32,556 nt of DNA, taken from positions 1 through 32,556 of the forward strand of contig SRMO01000084.1 in the NCBI GenBank assembly GCA_004768415.1. The letters are read 5' to 3'. Made by a program: the position numbers and the translations under genes. Below are positions 19,442 to 29,170 of this stretch, one piece after another. The DNA is from Aphanocapsa feldmannii 277cV (GTDB lineage: Bacteria; Cyanobacteriota; Cyanobacteriia; PCC-6307; Cyanobiaceae). Each line of letters starts with the position of its first letter. Position 1 is the first letter of the stretch. Below the pieces are notes generated by a model that made no database searches, was not told the origin of the DNA, and saw nothing but the letters and a program-made list of their open reading frames with translations.

Positions 19442-20212
19442 TCAGCTCCGCTCGAGCCGGCCATAGCGGGCCCCACCGGCGCCGCTGGACCAGCTCCAGA
19501 GCTGATCGCCATAGCTGAAATGCCACCACTCCAGTGGATGGGGTGTGAACCCTGCCCGCGCCATGCAGGAGCGGAGCAGCAAGCGGCTGGCATGGGCGCG
19601 TCGCAGGCCCGGATCCGTTGCGTCGGCAAAATGGAAGGGGTGGGAGCATTCGCCCATGGCGTCGATGGGCGAACCCATGTCGAGGGGGCCGGCACGACCC
19701 TGCAGCGTGAGGTCAACCGCGGCCCCTGTGCTGTGGGGTGGCGGAGTGGCCGGATCCGCGCTCGGCTCGGCCCAGAAGTCGTTCACCCGCTGCCGCACAA
19801 GGGCCAGCTGGTGAGGATCACCACGCTGCGCTGCAGGCAGCCGGGCCAGCTCCTGCCGGATCGTGCGGTTCACCATGAAGGTCTGAACCGCAAGGGGCCG
19901 CCAGGCGTCAAAGATGATCAGATCGAGCCCTGTGGCGCTGCCCAGCAGCAGTGAACGTGCACGAAGCAGCCGCTGCACGACGGCGAGTCGCAGGAAGAAG
20001 GGGTTGCTGCCGGATGGATAGGGGGCGCCAAGGCACGCATAGGGATGGGGGTCCCAGCGACCGAGGCTCCCAGGCAGCTCCACCAGGGGCTCGCCGCACT
20101 CCCGGATGGCCTGCGCCAACCAGGGCTTGCCCTCTGCCGGTGCGTTGCCGGGCATGGCTGCGCCTGCGGCGGCAGGCGAATGACGATCAGGCAAGGTATC
20201 TGGGGATTGCAC
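19442..20212 (-). CDS. VanX-like D-alanyl-D-alanine dipeptidase
   Basis: IFDAWRPLAVQ, HSTGAAVDLTL, FHFADA, LEWWHFSYGDQLW: M15D dipeptidase motifs. Start may be internal Met at 20155. Confidence 0.88.
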   Translation of the reverse strand: MQSPDTLPDRHSPAAAGAAMPGNAPAEGKPWLAQAIRECGEPLVELPGSLGRWDPHPYACLGAPYPSGSNPFFLRLAVVQRLLRARSLLLGSATGLDLIIFDAWRPLAVQTFMVNRTIRQELARLPAAQRGDPHQLALVRQRVNDFWAEPSADPATPPPHSTGAAVDLTLQGRAGPLDMGSPIDAMGECSHPFHFADATDPGLRRAHASRLLLRSCMARAGFTPHPLEWWHFSYGDQLWSWSSGAGGARYGRLERS

Positions 20213-20237
20213 AGGCCATCGGACTGCGGTGGCGGGA

Positions 20238-23006
20238 TCAGTTCAGCTGTGCCGAAGCGATCAGACGTTGCTGTTGCTGCTCCAGTTTCTGACGCAGCAG
20301 CGGCAGCGCGGCAAGGGCCGGATCCCGGTCAATCAGCTCCCGGGCTGCGTCGCGGGCCTGATCCAGCACGTCACCGTCCTCGCTCAGGCTGGCGAGTGCC
20401 AGGTCGGGCAAGCCGGATTGGCGGGTTCCCAGCACCTGGCCAGGGCCGCGGAAGCGCAGATCCATCTCCGCGATCTCGAAGCCATCGTTGGAGCGGACCA
20501 GCAGCTCAAGGCGCTGATGGGCCACTGCCTGCTTCGATTCACTCAGCAGCAGGCAGTGGGAAGCGGCAGCACCACGGCCCACACGTCCCCGCAGCTGGTG
20601 CAGCTGGGCCAGCCCGAAGCGATCGGCATGGTCGATCAGCATCACCGAGGCCTCCGGTACATCCACGCCCACCTCCACCACCGTGGTGCTGACCAGGATC
20701 TGAGCTTCTCCGCGGGCGAAGGCGTCGATGGCTGCCTGCTTCTCCGCCGAGGGGAGACGACCATGGAGCAGGGCGACCTCACAGTCCGGGAAGACGTCAT
20801 CGGAGAGGTGGCGGTGCTCCTCGACGGCGGAGCGCAGTGCCAGCTTGTCTGATTCCTCCACCAGGGGAAAGATCACATAGGCCCGCTGTCCGGCCTGAAT
20901 CTCCCTGCGGATGAGATCATAGGCCAGCTGCCGCCGGGATGGTCCGAACACCTGGGTGCGAATCGGCGTACGACCGGGGGGCAGTTCATCGATCTGGCTC
21001 ACATCCAGATCCCCGTGCAGTGACAGCGCCAGGGTGCGGGGAATCGGAGTGGCGGTCATGCTCAGCAGGTGGGGCTGGGCACCTTTGGCCAGCAGGCGGT
21101 TGCGTTGATGCACACCGAAGCGGTGCTGCTCATCGATCACCACCAGCCCGAGTGTCTGGAACACGACGGGGTCTTCCAACAGGGCATGGGTCCCCACCAG
21201 CAGCTTGGTGGAGCCATTGACGAGATCGCGGAGCAGAGAGCGACGTTGACGCGGTGTTGTGGAGCCAGTGAGCAGTGCCACGGGCAGATGCAACTGCACG
21301 CACCAGTCGCAGAGCTTGCGGTAGTGCTGCATGGCCAGCACCTCCGTCGGTGCCATCAGGGCCCCCTGCCCCCCCGCGGCGATCACCTCCAGCAGCGCCG
21401 CAACGGCGACCACGGTTTTGCCGCTGCCCACATCGCCCTGCAGCAGGCGGCTCATCGGGGTGCCGGAGTGCAGATCAGCGCGAATCTGCGCCAACGTCCG
21501 CTCCTGGGCAGCGGTGAAGCTGAAGGGCAGCAGGGCCTGAAAACGCTGCAGCAGGGGAGAGCTTGCTGCCTTGTCCAGGCACAGGTCCACCGCCTTGCGC
21601 TGACGGAACCGGGCCCGGCGCTGCAGCAGGCCCAGCTGCAGCAGCAGGAATTCATCAAAGACCAGACGCCGGCGTGCCGAGTCCAGCGCTGCGCTGTCGG
21701 CGGGTTGATGAATCGCCTTGAGGGCATCACCGAGGGCCATCAGCCCCCATCGATCGCGCAACGCCGGGGGGAGGGGATCGGCGCAGCGCTGCAGGCAGGG
21801 CAGCACGGTCGCCACGGCCTTGCGCAGGGTGTCCGCACCGATGCCCGCAGCCAGCGGATAGACAGCGAGAACACGGCCGATCTGCCCCGACTGCAGGGGT
21901 TGTCCCGGCTGATCGAGCGCTTCCAGCACTGGATCCAGCAGGCTGAGGCCGTAGCGACTGCGTTTGACCAGGCCACTGGCCGCAACGGTGGCGCCGACGG
22001 GAAACAGACGGCACTGGGCCATCTGCCACTTGGTTGAACCGAAGCGCTTGCCGACGAAGAAACGGGTGACCTTGAGGCGGCCCGTCGGATCCTGCAGCTG
22101 GATCTCCATGACCGTCAGGTTGCTGTTCCTGCGACTGGTGAAGCTGTGGCAGCGCCGCACCGTGGCAACCACGGTGGCTGTGGTGCCGGGTTCCAAGGCC
22201 TCGATCCGTTGCAGGCGGGAGTAGTCGACGTAGTCCCGCGGGTAGTAGCGGATCAGATCGCCGGCCGTGAGCAGGCCCAGGCGGGCCAACCTGCCGGCCA
22301 GCCGGGAGCCCATACCGTGCACATCCGCCAACGGTGTCGAGGGCTGCAGACGCGCCGCTGCAACGCCACAGGCCTGCCGTGCCGTCCTTGCTGAACTCCC
22401 TGAGGCCGGGGTGTTCGAGGCGGCCACGGCCGTGACGGATGAGGCCGATGCAGCCATGGTCAGCCGTGGTGGCCCCGGCGCCGCGGCCGGCCGCAGACGC
22501 TGCAGTTCGCGGTGGAGCAGCTGGCGTGTGCGCACCACCAGCTGGCGTCGCTGCAGAGGCGGCGTGTCACCGTAGATCCCGTAGGCCCGCGACAGTGCGA
22601 GCAATTGCTGCCGGATGGGGTCCAGCGCGGCGGGAGCAGCGCAGAGTGCACCGTTGAGAAAGTCACTGAAGCGGCTGGTCCTGCCCTGGAGATCGGCATA
22701 TCCCCCCTCGGCTTCCAGCCGCAGGCTGTGCTGCAGTCGCTGGATCCAGGCCTCCGCCTGCCTCGGCTCTGCCGCCAACCCTGTCAGCTCTGCTGCCTGC
22801 TCCACTGGCGCAGTCGGCACAGGCACAGGATGTGGCCCAGCCTGAGCAGGAGGAGCAGAGCACGCCACCGTCGCGGCAGCCTCCGGGCCGCCATGGTCTG
22901 CTGCGCCCCGGGCGATCGCTTCCGCAGGGCGTGCTTCCGTCAGGGCCCGCTCGCCGATCCGCCGCTGCGGGGGGGCGCCTGGCTGCTCCTGATGGCCTGC
23001 AGCCAC
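20238..23006 (-). CDS. recG: ATP-dependent DNA helicase RecG
   Basis: MGSRLAGRLARLGLLTAGDLIRYYPRDYVDYS, LLQGDVGSGKTVVA, DEQHRFGVHQR, MTATPIPRTLALS; N-terminal extension of about 200 aa. Confidence 0.95.
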   Translation of the reverse strand: MAAGHQEQPGAPPQRRIGERALTEARPAEAIARGAADHGGPEAAATVACSAPPAQAGPHPVPVPTAPVEQAAELTGLAAEPRQAEAWIQRLQHSLRLEAEGGYADLQGRTSRFSDFLNGALCAAPAALDPIRQQLLALSRAYGIYGDTPPLQRRQLVVRTRQLLHRELQRLRPAAAPGPPRLTMAASASSVTAVAASNTPASGSSARTARQACGVAAARLQPSTPLADVHGMGSRLAGRLARLGLLTAGDLIRYYPRDYVDYSRLQRIEALEPGTTATVVATVRRCHSFTSRRNSNLTVMEIQLQDPTGRLKVTRFFVGKRFGSTKWQMAQCRLFPVGATVAASGLVKRSRYGLSLLDPVLEALDQPGQPLQSGQIGRVLAVYPLAAGIGADTLRKAVATVLPCLQRCADPLPPALRDRWGLMALGDALKAIHQPADSAALDSARRRLVFDEFLLLQLGLLQRRARFRQRKAVDLCLDKAASSPLLQRFQALLPFSFTAAQERTLAQIRADLHSGTPMSRLLQGDVGSGKTVVAVAALLEVIAAGGQGALMAPTEVLAMQHYRKLCDWCVQLHLPVALLTGSTTPRQRRSLLRDLVNGSTKLLVGTHALLEDPVVFQTLGLVVIDEQHRFGVHQRNRLLAKGAQPHLLSMTATPIPRTLALSLHGDLDVSQIDELPPGRTPIRTQVFGPSRRQLAYDLIRREIQAGQRAYVIFPLVEESDKLALRSAVEEHRHLSDDVFPDCEVALLHGRLPSAEKQAAIDAFARGEAQILVSTTVVEVGVDVPEASVMLIDHADRFGLAQLHQLRGRVGRGAAASHCLLLSESKQAVAHQRLELLVRSNDGFEIAEMDLRFRGPGQVLGTRQSGLPDLALASLSEDGDVLDQARDAARELIDRDPALAALPLLRQKLEQQQQRLIASAQLN

Positions 23007-24424
23007 TGCTGCTCAGCTCCGGACACTTCAAGACAGTTCTGCCAGTGCCAGTAGCGCTCGGCAAGGCGATGGAGACGCACCTCGTGCTGGCGGATCTGCT
23101 GGCGCAGCCTGCGCAGGGGGGGGTGCTCGAACTCCATGTCTTCGAGTCGCAACAGCACGGCATGCACGTCCAGCTGGCCGCGGCTCGGCTCGGCTTCGCC
23201 GTCCTCGGCGTCGGGGACCTCGGGGCCCAGGGGGAGGACCAGATGCAGCAGATTGGCCGGAGCAGGCAGAGCCTCCGCCTGACCCGTCAACGCCGCGTCG
23301 AGCAGCTTCACGGGAACGAGGGTGCGCACCACACGGCTGCGCAGCAGTTCAACGTTCACGGCATAGGACAGGTTGCGCAGACGCCGCATCAGGGCGCGCT
23401 TGTACCACCGCAGCCAACGCCGCAGGCGATCAGGGCGACGGGGCAGAGGCAGGCCCTCCAGCTGGGGATCATCGCCGGGACGGAGCAGTCCATCGTCGTC
23501 ATCGCTCTGCAGCAGGCTGCTGAGCAAGCGGCTGTCACCCCCTTCCAGCGGCGCGGAGATGGTGGTTGGTGCCTCGCCTCCCTGCCGGTCCCGCCGGGGA
23601 CCAGTGGGGCCAGGACCCTCAGGGGTCTGCTGCAGGGTCGGATCAACCGATGGAAGACCCCTGTCGGCTGGAGTCAGCATCCGCAGCAGGTCGTCATCGT
23701 CACACTGCTGCTGCATCAGCATGTGTTCCAGCGCCGCGAAGCTCGCTGGTTCACCCTGCGGCCGACCTGGGTCCCGGTCCTGTGCGTCGTCGCTGCGTGC
23801 ATCGGAGGGGTCGGCAGCGAAAGCGCTGGAGTCGCCTGCTGCCTGCTGCGGATCCGCTGGACCCTCGTCTGGGCCCTCGTCAGCTGTCTCCTGGCTCGTG
23901 GGCCCCTTCGACAGCCAGACGGTATGCCAGGCATTGTCCAGATCGATGTCGCCGCCGCGGCGATGTGGCGATACCCCTTCGGCAGGGGCGGCCTCGGCCG
24001 GATCCCGGGGCTCGGCGGGCCCGGTGCCAGCGGCCGCATCCCGGCTCGGATGCCCCTCGTGCAGCAGCTGCAGGGCCGCCTCGGCCCCACGCTGGCGATC
24101 CTTGCGCCGCTCCCACTGCAACCGCTGGGCGAGGGGTACCAACTGCTCGACGGTGAGCAGGACGGTACAGCGCTGCAGAAGTTGATCGAGGTGCTGGCGC
24201 AGACGGCTGCGCTCAGCGCCGTGAAGTTGCCCGAAGCGGCGGGGGAAGCGCTGGGTGCACAGCAGAAACACTGCCTGGGGAAGCTGGCGCGCGAGAGTCT
24301 CACGCAACAGGGCCTGGTAGCGGTCCAGGTCTTCGGAGAGCGCCCTGGCCAGGGCGTCGGTCTGGGTTTCCAGCTCCCGAAGCCGGGCGGTAGCGTCTGC
24401 GATGGCGATGAATGACTGGTCCAC
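22940..24424 (-). CDS. conserved hypothetical protein with acidic low-complexity centre
   Basis: Long minus ORF on the strand and in the gene order of its neighbours; hydrophobic/charged helical C-terminus LSYAVNVELLRSRVVRTLVPVKLLDAAL ... LRQQIRQHEVRLHRLAERYWHWQNCLE. Likely GTG start at 24424 (VDQSFIAIADATARL); overlaps the recG ORF 5' end by 67 nt. Confidence 0.7.
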   Translation of the reverse strand: MDQSFIAIADATARLRELETQTDALARALSEDLDRYQALLRETLARQLPQAVFLLCTQRFPRRFGQLHGAERSRLRQHLDQLLQRCTVLLTVEQLVPLAQRLQWERRKDRQRGAEAALQLLHEGHPSRDAAAGTGPAEPRDPAEAAPAEGVSPHRRGGDIDLDNAWHTVWLSKGPTSQETADEGPDEGPADPQQAAGDSSAFAADPSDARSDDAQDRDPGRPQGEPASFAALEHMLMQQQCDDDDLLRMLTPADRGLPSVDPTLQQTPEGPGPTGPRRDRQGGEAPTTISAPLEGGDSRLLSSLLQSDDDDGLLRPGDDPQLEGLPLPRRPDRLRRWLRWYKRALMRRLRNLSYAVNVELLRSRVVRTLVPVKLLDAALTGQAEALPAPANLLHLVLPLGPEVPDAEDGEAEPSRGQLDVHAVLLRLEDMEFEHPPLRRLRQQIRQHEVRLHRLAERYWHWQNCLEVSGAEQQWLQAIRSSQAPPRSGGSASGP

Positions 24425-24458
24425 GCATGGGGCGCCTGATGGCGCTGCAGAGGAAAGC

Positions 24459-25115
24459 TCAGTCGGCGGCGCCCATGGAGGCGACCTCAGCGGCAAAGTC
24501 GGCTTTCTTCGCCTTCATCCCCTCACCGAGGGTGAAGCGGGTGAAACGGCGTACCTGAATGTTCTCGCCGATGGTGCCGGCAGTCTGCTTCACCAGTTCT
24601 TCGACGGTCATGCCACTGTCCTTGATGAAGGGCTGATCCAGCAGAGCAAGCTCCTTGAGTCGTTTGGCGATACGGCCGACAACAATCCGCTCGCGCAAGG
24701 CCTCTGGCTTCGAGGCCAGGTCGTCTTTACCACTTTCAATGGATTTTTCCTGATCGATGATGTGCTGGGGAATGTCAGAGGTTCGCACATATTCCACCTG
24801 CGGGCAGGCGGCAATCTGCATGGCAATGTCGTGCACCAGGCTGTGAAAAGCTTTGCCGCGGGCGACGAAATCAGTCTCGCAGTTGACTTCCACAAGCACC
24901 CCCACACGACCGCCGGTGTGGATGTAGCTGCCCACCAGACCTTCCGCTGCAATCCGGTCTGCCTTCTTCTCGGCGGAAGCGATGCCCTTGCGGCGCAGCC
25001 ACAAGGTGGCTTTGGTCATGTCACCATCGGTTTCGCTGAGGGCCTTTTTGCAATCCATCATTCCTGCGCCGGTCGATTCGCGCAGTTGTTTGACGAGCTT
25101 GGCGGGAATGGCCAT
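24459..25115 (-). CDS. tsf: translation elongation factor Ts
   Basis: [44 protein letters not shown]; start at internal Met 25115. Confidence 0.96.
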   Translation of the reverse strand: MAIPAKLVKQLRESTGAGMMDCKKALSETDGDMTKATLWLRRKGIASAEKKADRIAAEGLVGSYIHTGGRVGVLVEVNCETDFVARGKAFHSLVHDIAMQIAACPQVEYVRTSDIPQHIIDQEKSIESGKDDLASKPEALRERIVVGRIAKRLKELALLDQPFIKDSGMTVEELVKQTAGTIGENIQVRRFTRFTLGEGMKAKKADFAAEVASMGAAD

Positions 25116-25196
25116 CGGTCGGGTGTAAAGGCGAGATGTAGAAGAACTGTGGAGTGTCAGGCACAGGCTGGCTTGGGCCGAATCTGGCACTCCGCA

Positions 25197-25895
25197 TCAC
25201 TCGGTGTTGGCGGAGCCATGGCGGCCTTCGTTGATGGCATCAGCGAGGCGGCCAAGCATCAGCTGAACTGAACGTACAGCGTCGTCGTTGCAGGGAATGG
25301 GCACGTCACAGAGGTCTGGATCACAGTTGGTATCCAACAGCGAGACGATGGGGATGTCCAGCTTGCGGGCTTCAAGCACGGCATTGTGCTCTCGCTTCTG
25401 GTCCACCAGCACAATGGAGTCGGGCAGGCGACGCATGGTCTTGAGACCGCCCAGGTACTTCTGCAGACGGTCCAGCTCGCGGCGCAGCACGGCTGCCTCC
25501 TTCTTGGGACGCATGGCGATGGCGCCGCAGGACTCCATCCGCTCGAGGTCCTTGAGACGGTCGATGCGGGCCCGCATGGTGGTCCAGTTGGTGAGCATCC
25601 CTCCCAGCCAACGCTGGTTGACGTAGGCGGAGCTGCAGCGGGAGGCCTCGATGGCGATCACCTCGGAGGCCTGCTTCTTGGTGCCGACAAAGAGGAAGCG
25701 CTTACCGGCCCTGGACTGGTTCCGGGTCCACTTGTAGGCGTTGTTCAGACAGACTGCGGTCTTGACGAGGTCAATGATGTGGACCCCGTTTCTGGAACAG
25801 TAGATGTACTGATCCATTTTGGGATTCCAACGACGGGTCTGATGCCCGAAATGGGCACCTGACTCCATCATTTCCGCCAGGGTGACGATGGCCAT
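25197..25895 (-). CDS. rpsB: 30S ribosomal protein S2
   Basis: [46 protein letters not shown]. Confidence 0.97.
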   Translation of the reverse strand: MAIVTLAEMMESGAHFGHQTRRWNPKMDQYIYCSRNGVHIIDLVKTAVCLNNAYKWTRNQSRAGKRFLFVGTKKQASEVIAIEASRCSSAYVNQRWLGGMLTNWTTMRARIDRLKDLERMESCGAIAMRPKKEAAVLRRELDRLQKYLGGLKTMRRLPDSIVLVDQKREHNAVLEARKLDIPIVSLLDTNCDPDLCDVPIPCNDDAVRSVQLMLGRLADAINEGRHGSANTE

Positions 25896-26020
25896 GCTGT
25901 GGCTGGGTTTCGGGTTGTGCCTCCACCCGCCAGGGAATGCCTTGTTGCCCGGGAGGGGGCACAGGGATTCACCCGAAACGCGCGGGTGTGCGGTGTCTGG
26001 TGTGCCTGGCCAATCTATCA

Positions 26021-26064
26021 GTGGGCGGTATGGCAGGAATCCTGATCTCAGGCATACCGCCCAC
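26021..26064 (-). terminator. long inverted repeat over the glycosyltransferase stop codon, upstream of rpsB
   Basis: GTGGGCGGTATG (26021-26032) and CATACCGCCCAC (26053-26064): perfect 12-bp stem, 20-nt loop; no T tract on the minus strand, so terminator versus leader element is unresolved. Confidence 0.5.
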
Positions 26065-26977
26065 GGGCTTCGCGGAACATGGTCCGTACGCTGATCAGGT
26101 TCAGTGGCAGCCGCAACAGTTCCAGGGCCAGGCCGGGGTGGCCGCGCCGGATCAGCCAGGCGAGCAGGGGCCGCAGGCTGCGCTCGTTGAGCAGGCCGGC
26201 GAGGCTGAGCAGCTCCCAGAGCAGGAGGTGCAGTGGTGTGTACTGAATCATGCAGCGCACCCGCCAGCAGGGGTGCTTGCGCAGGAACACCAGCCCCATG
26301 CGGGCCCGTTCCCGCTCCTGACGGATCAGCCGGGGGACCTGCTCCAGGCTGAATGGGGGATGCCAGTGATAGCCCACCGCCTCGGGACAGCGCACGAGGG
26401 CGACCCCCATCCGCCGCAGCCGCTCACCCAGCTCCAGGTCTTCCCAGCCGTAGAGACTGAAGCTGCTGTCGAAGAGCCCGGCGGCTTCCAGCAGGTCCCG
26501 GTCGATGGCCACGTTGCCGGTGGCGAAATAGGCCCAGGAGAGATCGGTGAATTTGTGGGAAGCGGCGGTGGGATTCTCGAAGTCCGAGGTGTTGATCACG
26601 GCGCCGTAGGTGAAACAGCGGCGGTGTCCATCGCGCTGCCAGCGTCGCCGCAGGGCACGGGCGTGGCAGGCCAGAAAATCCTCCAGCACCACCAGGTCGC
26701 TGTCGATGAAAACGATCACATCGCCCTGTGCTTCCGCTACGCCACGGTTCCGACCCACGGCGGCCCCGCCATGGTCCTGCCGGTGCAGCTTCAGGTGGGG
26801 ATAGTGCGGGGCATCCCGCTCCAGGGTGGCCACGGTGGCATCGCTGGAACCATCGTCGACGACAACCACCTCGAAACCATTCGCTTCGCCATCCAGCTGC
26901 TGCCGCTCCAGGGCGCCCAGGCAGCGCTGCAGAATCGGCAGGCGATTGTAGGTGGGGATGACGACGCTGAGGAACAC
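26048..26977 (-). CDS. family 2 glycosyltransferase
   Basis: [76 protein letters not shown]. Confidence 0.93.
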   Translation of the reverse strand: MFLSVVIPTYNRLPILQRCLGALERQQLDGEANGFEVVVVDDGSSDATVATLERDAPHYPHLKLHRQDHGGAAVGRNRGVAEAQGDVIVFIDSDLVVLEDFLACHARALRRRWQRDGHRRCFTYGAVINTSDFENPTAASHKFTDLSWAYFATGNVAIDRDLLEAAGLFDSSFSLYGWEDLELGERLRRMGVALVRCPEAVGYHWHPPFSLEQVPRLIRQERERARMGLVFLRKHPCWRVRCMIQYTPLHLLLWELLSLAGLLNERSLRPLLAWLIRRGHPGLALELLRLPLNLISVRTMFREARGRYA

Positions 26978-27030
26978 TGCGCGGTCTTCTGGAGCAGGCG
27001 TCGTCAGAGTCTGACGGGGAACTGGCGGGA

Positions 27031-27186
27031 TCAGTCGGCCGCACCACCGTTGCTGGCTGTGCCGGTCACGCCGTTGCCGGCACCTTCGCCGCGGCCGTCG
27101 TTGCGCAGCTTGCGCTTCTTGAACTTGCGAGCGTAGGCCTTGTTACGCTCCTGCTTTTCTTTTTTCAGATTTCTGCGCTTTGCCAT
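27031..27186 (-). CDS. 51-aa strongly basic hypothetical protein
   Basis: Not in the ORF track (below 60 aa). Reverse complement reads MAKRRNLKKEKQERNKAYARKFKKRKLRNDGRGEGAGNGVTGTASNGGAAD-stop. Confidence 0.7.
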   Translation of the reverse strand: MAKRRNLKKEKQERNKAYARKFKKRKLRNDGRGEGAGNGVTGTASNGGAAD

Positions 27187-27223
27187 CGCCAGGTGGGTAT
27201 CAAACAGTCACTCTAGGCGCTGA

Positions 27224-27967
27224 TCAGGCAGCTGCTGCCATGGCCCTGATACGGCCGTCCTCCATCACCAGCAGGCGGTCCGCCACGTCGAGGATGCGCG
27301 GATCATGGGTGACCATCAGCACCGAACAACCGTGGTCCCTCACCATGCGCTGCAGCAGTTCCACCACTTCCCTGCCGGTATGGCTGTCCAGGGCGGCGGT
27401 CGGTTCGTCGGCCAGCAGCAGGTGTGGTTCCGCTGCCAGGGCGCGGGCGATGGCGACCCGCTGGCGCTGACCCCCGGAGAGGGCGGCCGGCAGTTTGCCA
27501 AGCTGGTCGGCCAGGCCGACCTCCCGCAGCAGCTGGTGGGAACGCAGACGACGCTCCCGGTAGGGCAGCTGCCGGTTGAGGTCCGCGCCCATCTGCACAT
27601 TCTGCTCAGCGGTCAGACAGCGCAGCAGGTTGTGCCCCTGGAAAATCACGCCGATGCGACGACGCACGCGACGCAGCACCACCTGTGAGGCACCTCGGAG
27701 CTGTTCCCCCAGCACCTGAACGTCCCCGTCCTGCACGGCACGCAGCGCTCCCATCAGCGTCAGCAGCGTGGTCTTGCCGCAGCCGGAGGGGCCGCTGAGG
27801 ATCACGATCTCCCTTGCCCTGAGATCGAGATCGATCCCCTGCAGAACATGGCAGCGCTGCTCACCCTCGCCGAACCAGTGGTTGAGGCCCCTGATGTGCA
27901 CACGCGTCGTCGCGGCATCGAGGCCGGGCTGCGCGAAGGCGTCGAGGCTGGCGGAATGGGCGGCCAC
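27224..27967 (-). CDS. devA: DevA-like ABC exporter ATP-binding protein
   Basis: Walker A SGPSGCGKTTLLTLMGALR, LSGGQRQRVAIARALA, LLADEPTAALDSHTGREVVELL; adjacent to DevC/DevB-like genes. Confidence 0.88.
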   Translation of the reverse strand: MAAHSASLDAFAQPGLDAATTRVHIRGLNHWFGEGEQRCHVLQGIDLDLRAREIVILSGPSGCGKTTLLTLMGALRAVQDGDVQVLGEQLRGASQVVLRRVRRRIGVIFQGHNLLRCLTAEQNVQMGADLNRQLPYRERRLRSHQLLREVGLADQLGKLPAALSGGQRQRVAIARALAAEPHLLLADEPTAALDSHTGREVVELLQRMVRDHGCSVLMVTHDPRILDVADRLLVMEDGRIRAMAAAA

Positions 27968-27970
27968 GGT

Positions 27971-29170
27971 TCAGAAGATCTCCGCCGGATCCGCCTGATT
28001 GAGCTTGCGCATGGCCAGCAGACCGGAAGCTGTGCACATGCCGAGAATGAGGCAGAACACCGTGGTGGCCATGGCCTGCGTCATGGCAATGGGAATCATG
28101 GTCTGACTGCGGGTGAGGGCATAGAGGCCGAGGCCGGCCACCCAGGAGGGAAAGTAACCCAGCAGGGCCAGCAACAGGGCTTCGCGCATCACCACGCCCA
28201 CGAGGCTGCCGTGGCTGTAGCCCATGGCCTTCAGTGTGGCGTATTCCGCCAGGTGATCACTCACATCGCTGAACAGGATCTGGTAGACGATCACGGAGCC
28301 CACCACCACCCCCATGGCAGCGCCGAGGGTGAAGATGAACCCGATCGAGGTACTGGATTTCCAGTAGTTCTGCTCAAACGCCAGAAACTGATCCTTCGTC
28401 AGGGGCCGCACGTCGGGTGGTAGCACTGCCTGCATCTGCCGCACCAACGCCTCGGCATCGGCCCCGGGGTGCAGACGCAGCAGCCCCAGCTCGATGGAGC
28501 CATTCGTGGTGCCGACGCCACCGCGGGAATTGCGGAATTTGGCGAAGGTGCGATCACTGGTGATCAGATTGCCGTCGGCGCTGAAGGATGCACCCATCCG
28601 GACCAGGCCTTCCACCTTCACCTCCACATCGCCCACCTGGGCACGCACTTCACGACCCTGCTCGAACCACTCGGGCACCGGACCGAACTCCTTCCTGCTG
28701 AGCCGGTCATAGAGCACGCGGTTCCCGAGGCGCAGCTTCGGCTGCATGGTCTCCAGCTCCGGCAGCAGGAGCACGGAATCAGCGGGATCGAAGCCGAGGG
28801 CCAGGAGGCTGCGGGGTTTGCCGGTTTCGGGGTTTTTCCACTGCACGAAGTTCCAGCGCACCGGTGCGACGGAGGCCACCTCCTGCCAGCCTGCGGCCTG
28901 GTAGAGGCGCCGGCGGGGGAAGGCCTGCATGGCGTTCGAGCTGGTGCTGCGGGGGCTGATCAGCACCACATCTGCATCGAAGAGTCTGTGGATCGTGATG
29001 CTGGCCTCGAACAGGGCGTCACGGAAGCCCAGTTGCAGGAACATCAGTACGCCGGCGAAGCTGATGCCGGCCAGGGCGACGGCAAGACGCACCGGTTGAC
29101 GGGTCAGCAGCATCCAGGCCAGCGGCACGCGGCGGCGCTGCCAGAGGTGCAGCAGCCGTTCAGGAAGCAT
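27971..29170 (-). CDS. devC: DevC-like ABC exporter permease
   Basis: MLPERLLHLWQRRRVPLAWMLLTRQPVRLAVALAGISFAGVLMFLQLGFRDALFEAS; FtsX-type C-terminal TM region; start set at 29170. Confidence 0.88.
   Translation of the reverse strand: MLPERLLHLWQRRRVPLAWMLLTRQPVRLAVALAGISFAGVLMFLQLGFRDALFEASITIHRLFDADVVLISPRSTSSNAMQAFPRRRLYQAAGWQEVASVAPVRWNFVQWKNPETGKPRSLLALGFDPADSVLLLPELETMQPKLRLGNRVLYDRLSRKEFGPVPEWFEQGREVRAQVGDVEVKVEGLVRMGASFSADGNLITSDRTFAKFRNSRGGVGTTNGSIELGLLRLHPGADAEALVRQMQAVLPPDVRPLTKDQFLAFEQNYWKSSTSIGFIFTLGAAMGVVVGSVIVYQILFSDVSDHLAEYATLKAMGYSHGSLVGVVMREALLLALLGYFPSWVAGLGLYALTRSQTMIPIAMTQAMATTVFCLILGMCTASGLLAMRKLNQADPAEIF

Noticed and set aside
22832-24415. 527-aa + strand ORF opposite the hypothetical gene
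   Set aside because: Low-complexity shadow ORF; the minus strand fits the operon direction better, though neither strand has a known domain.
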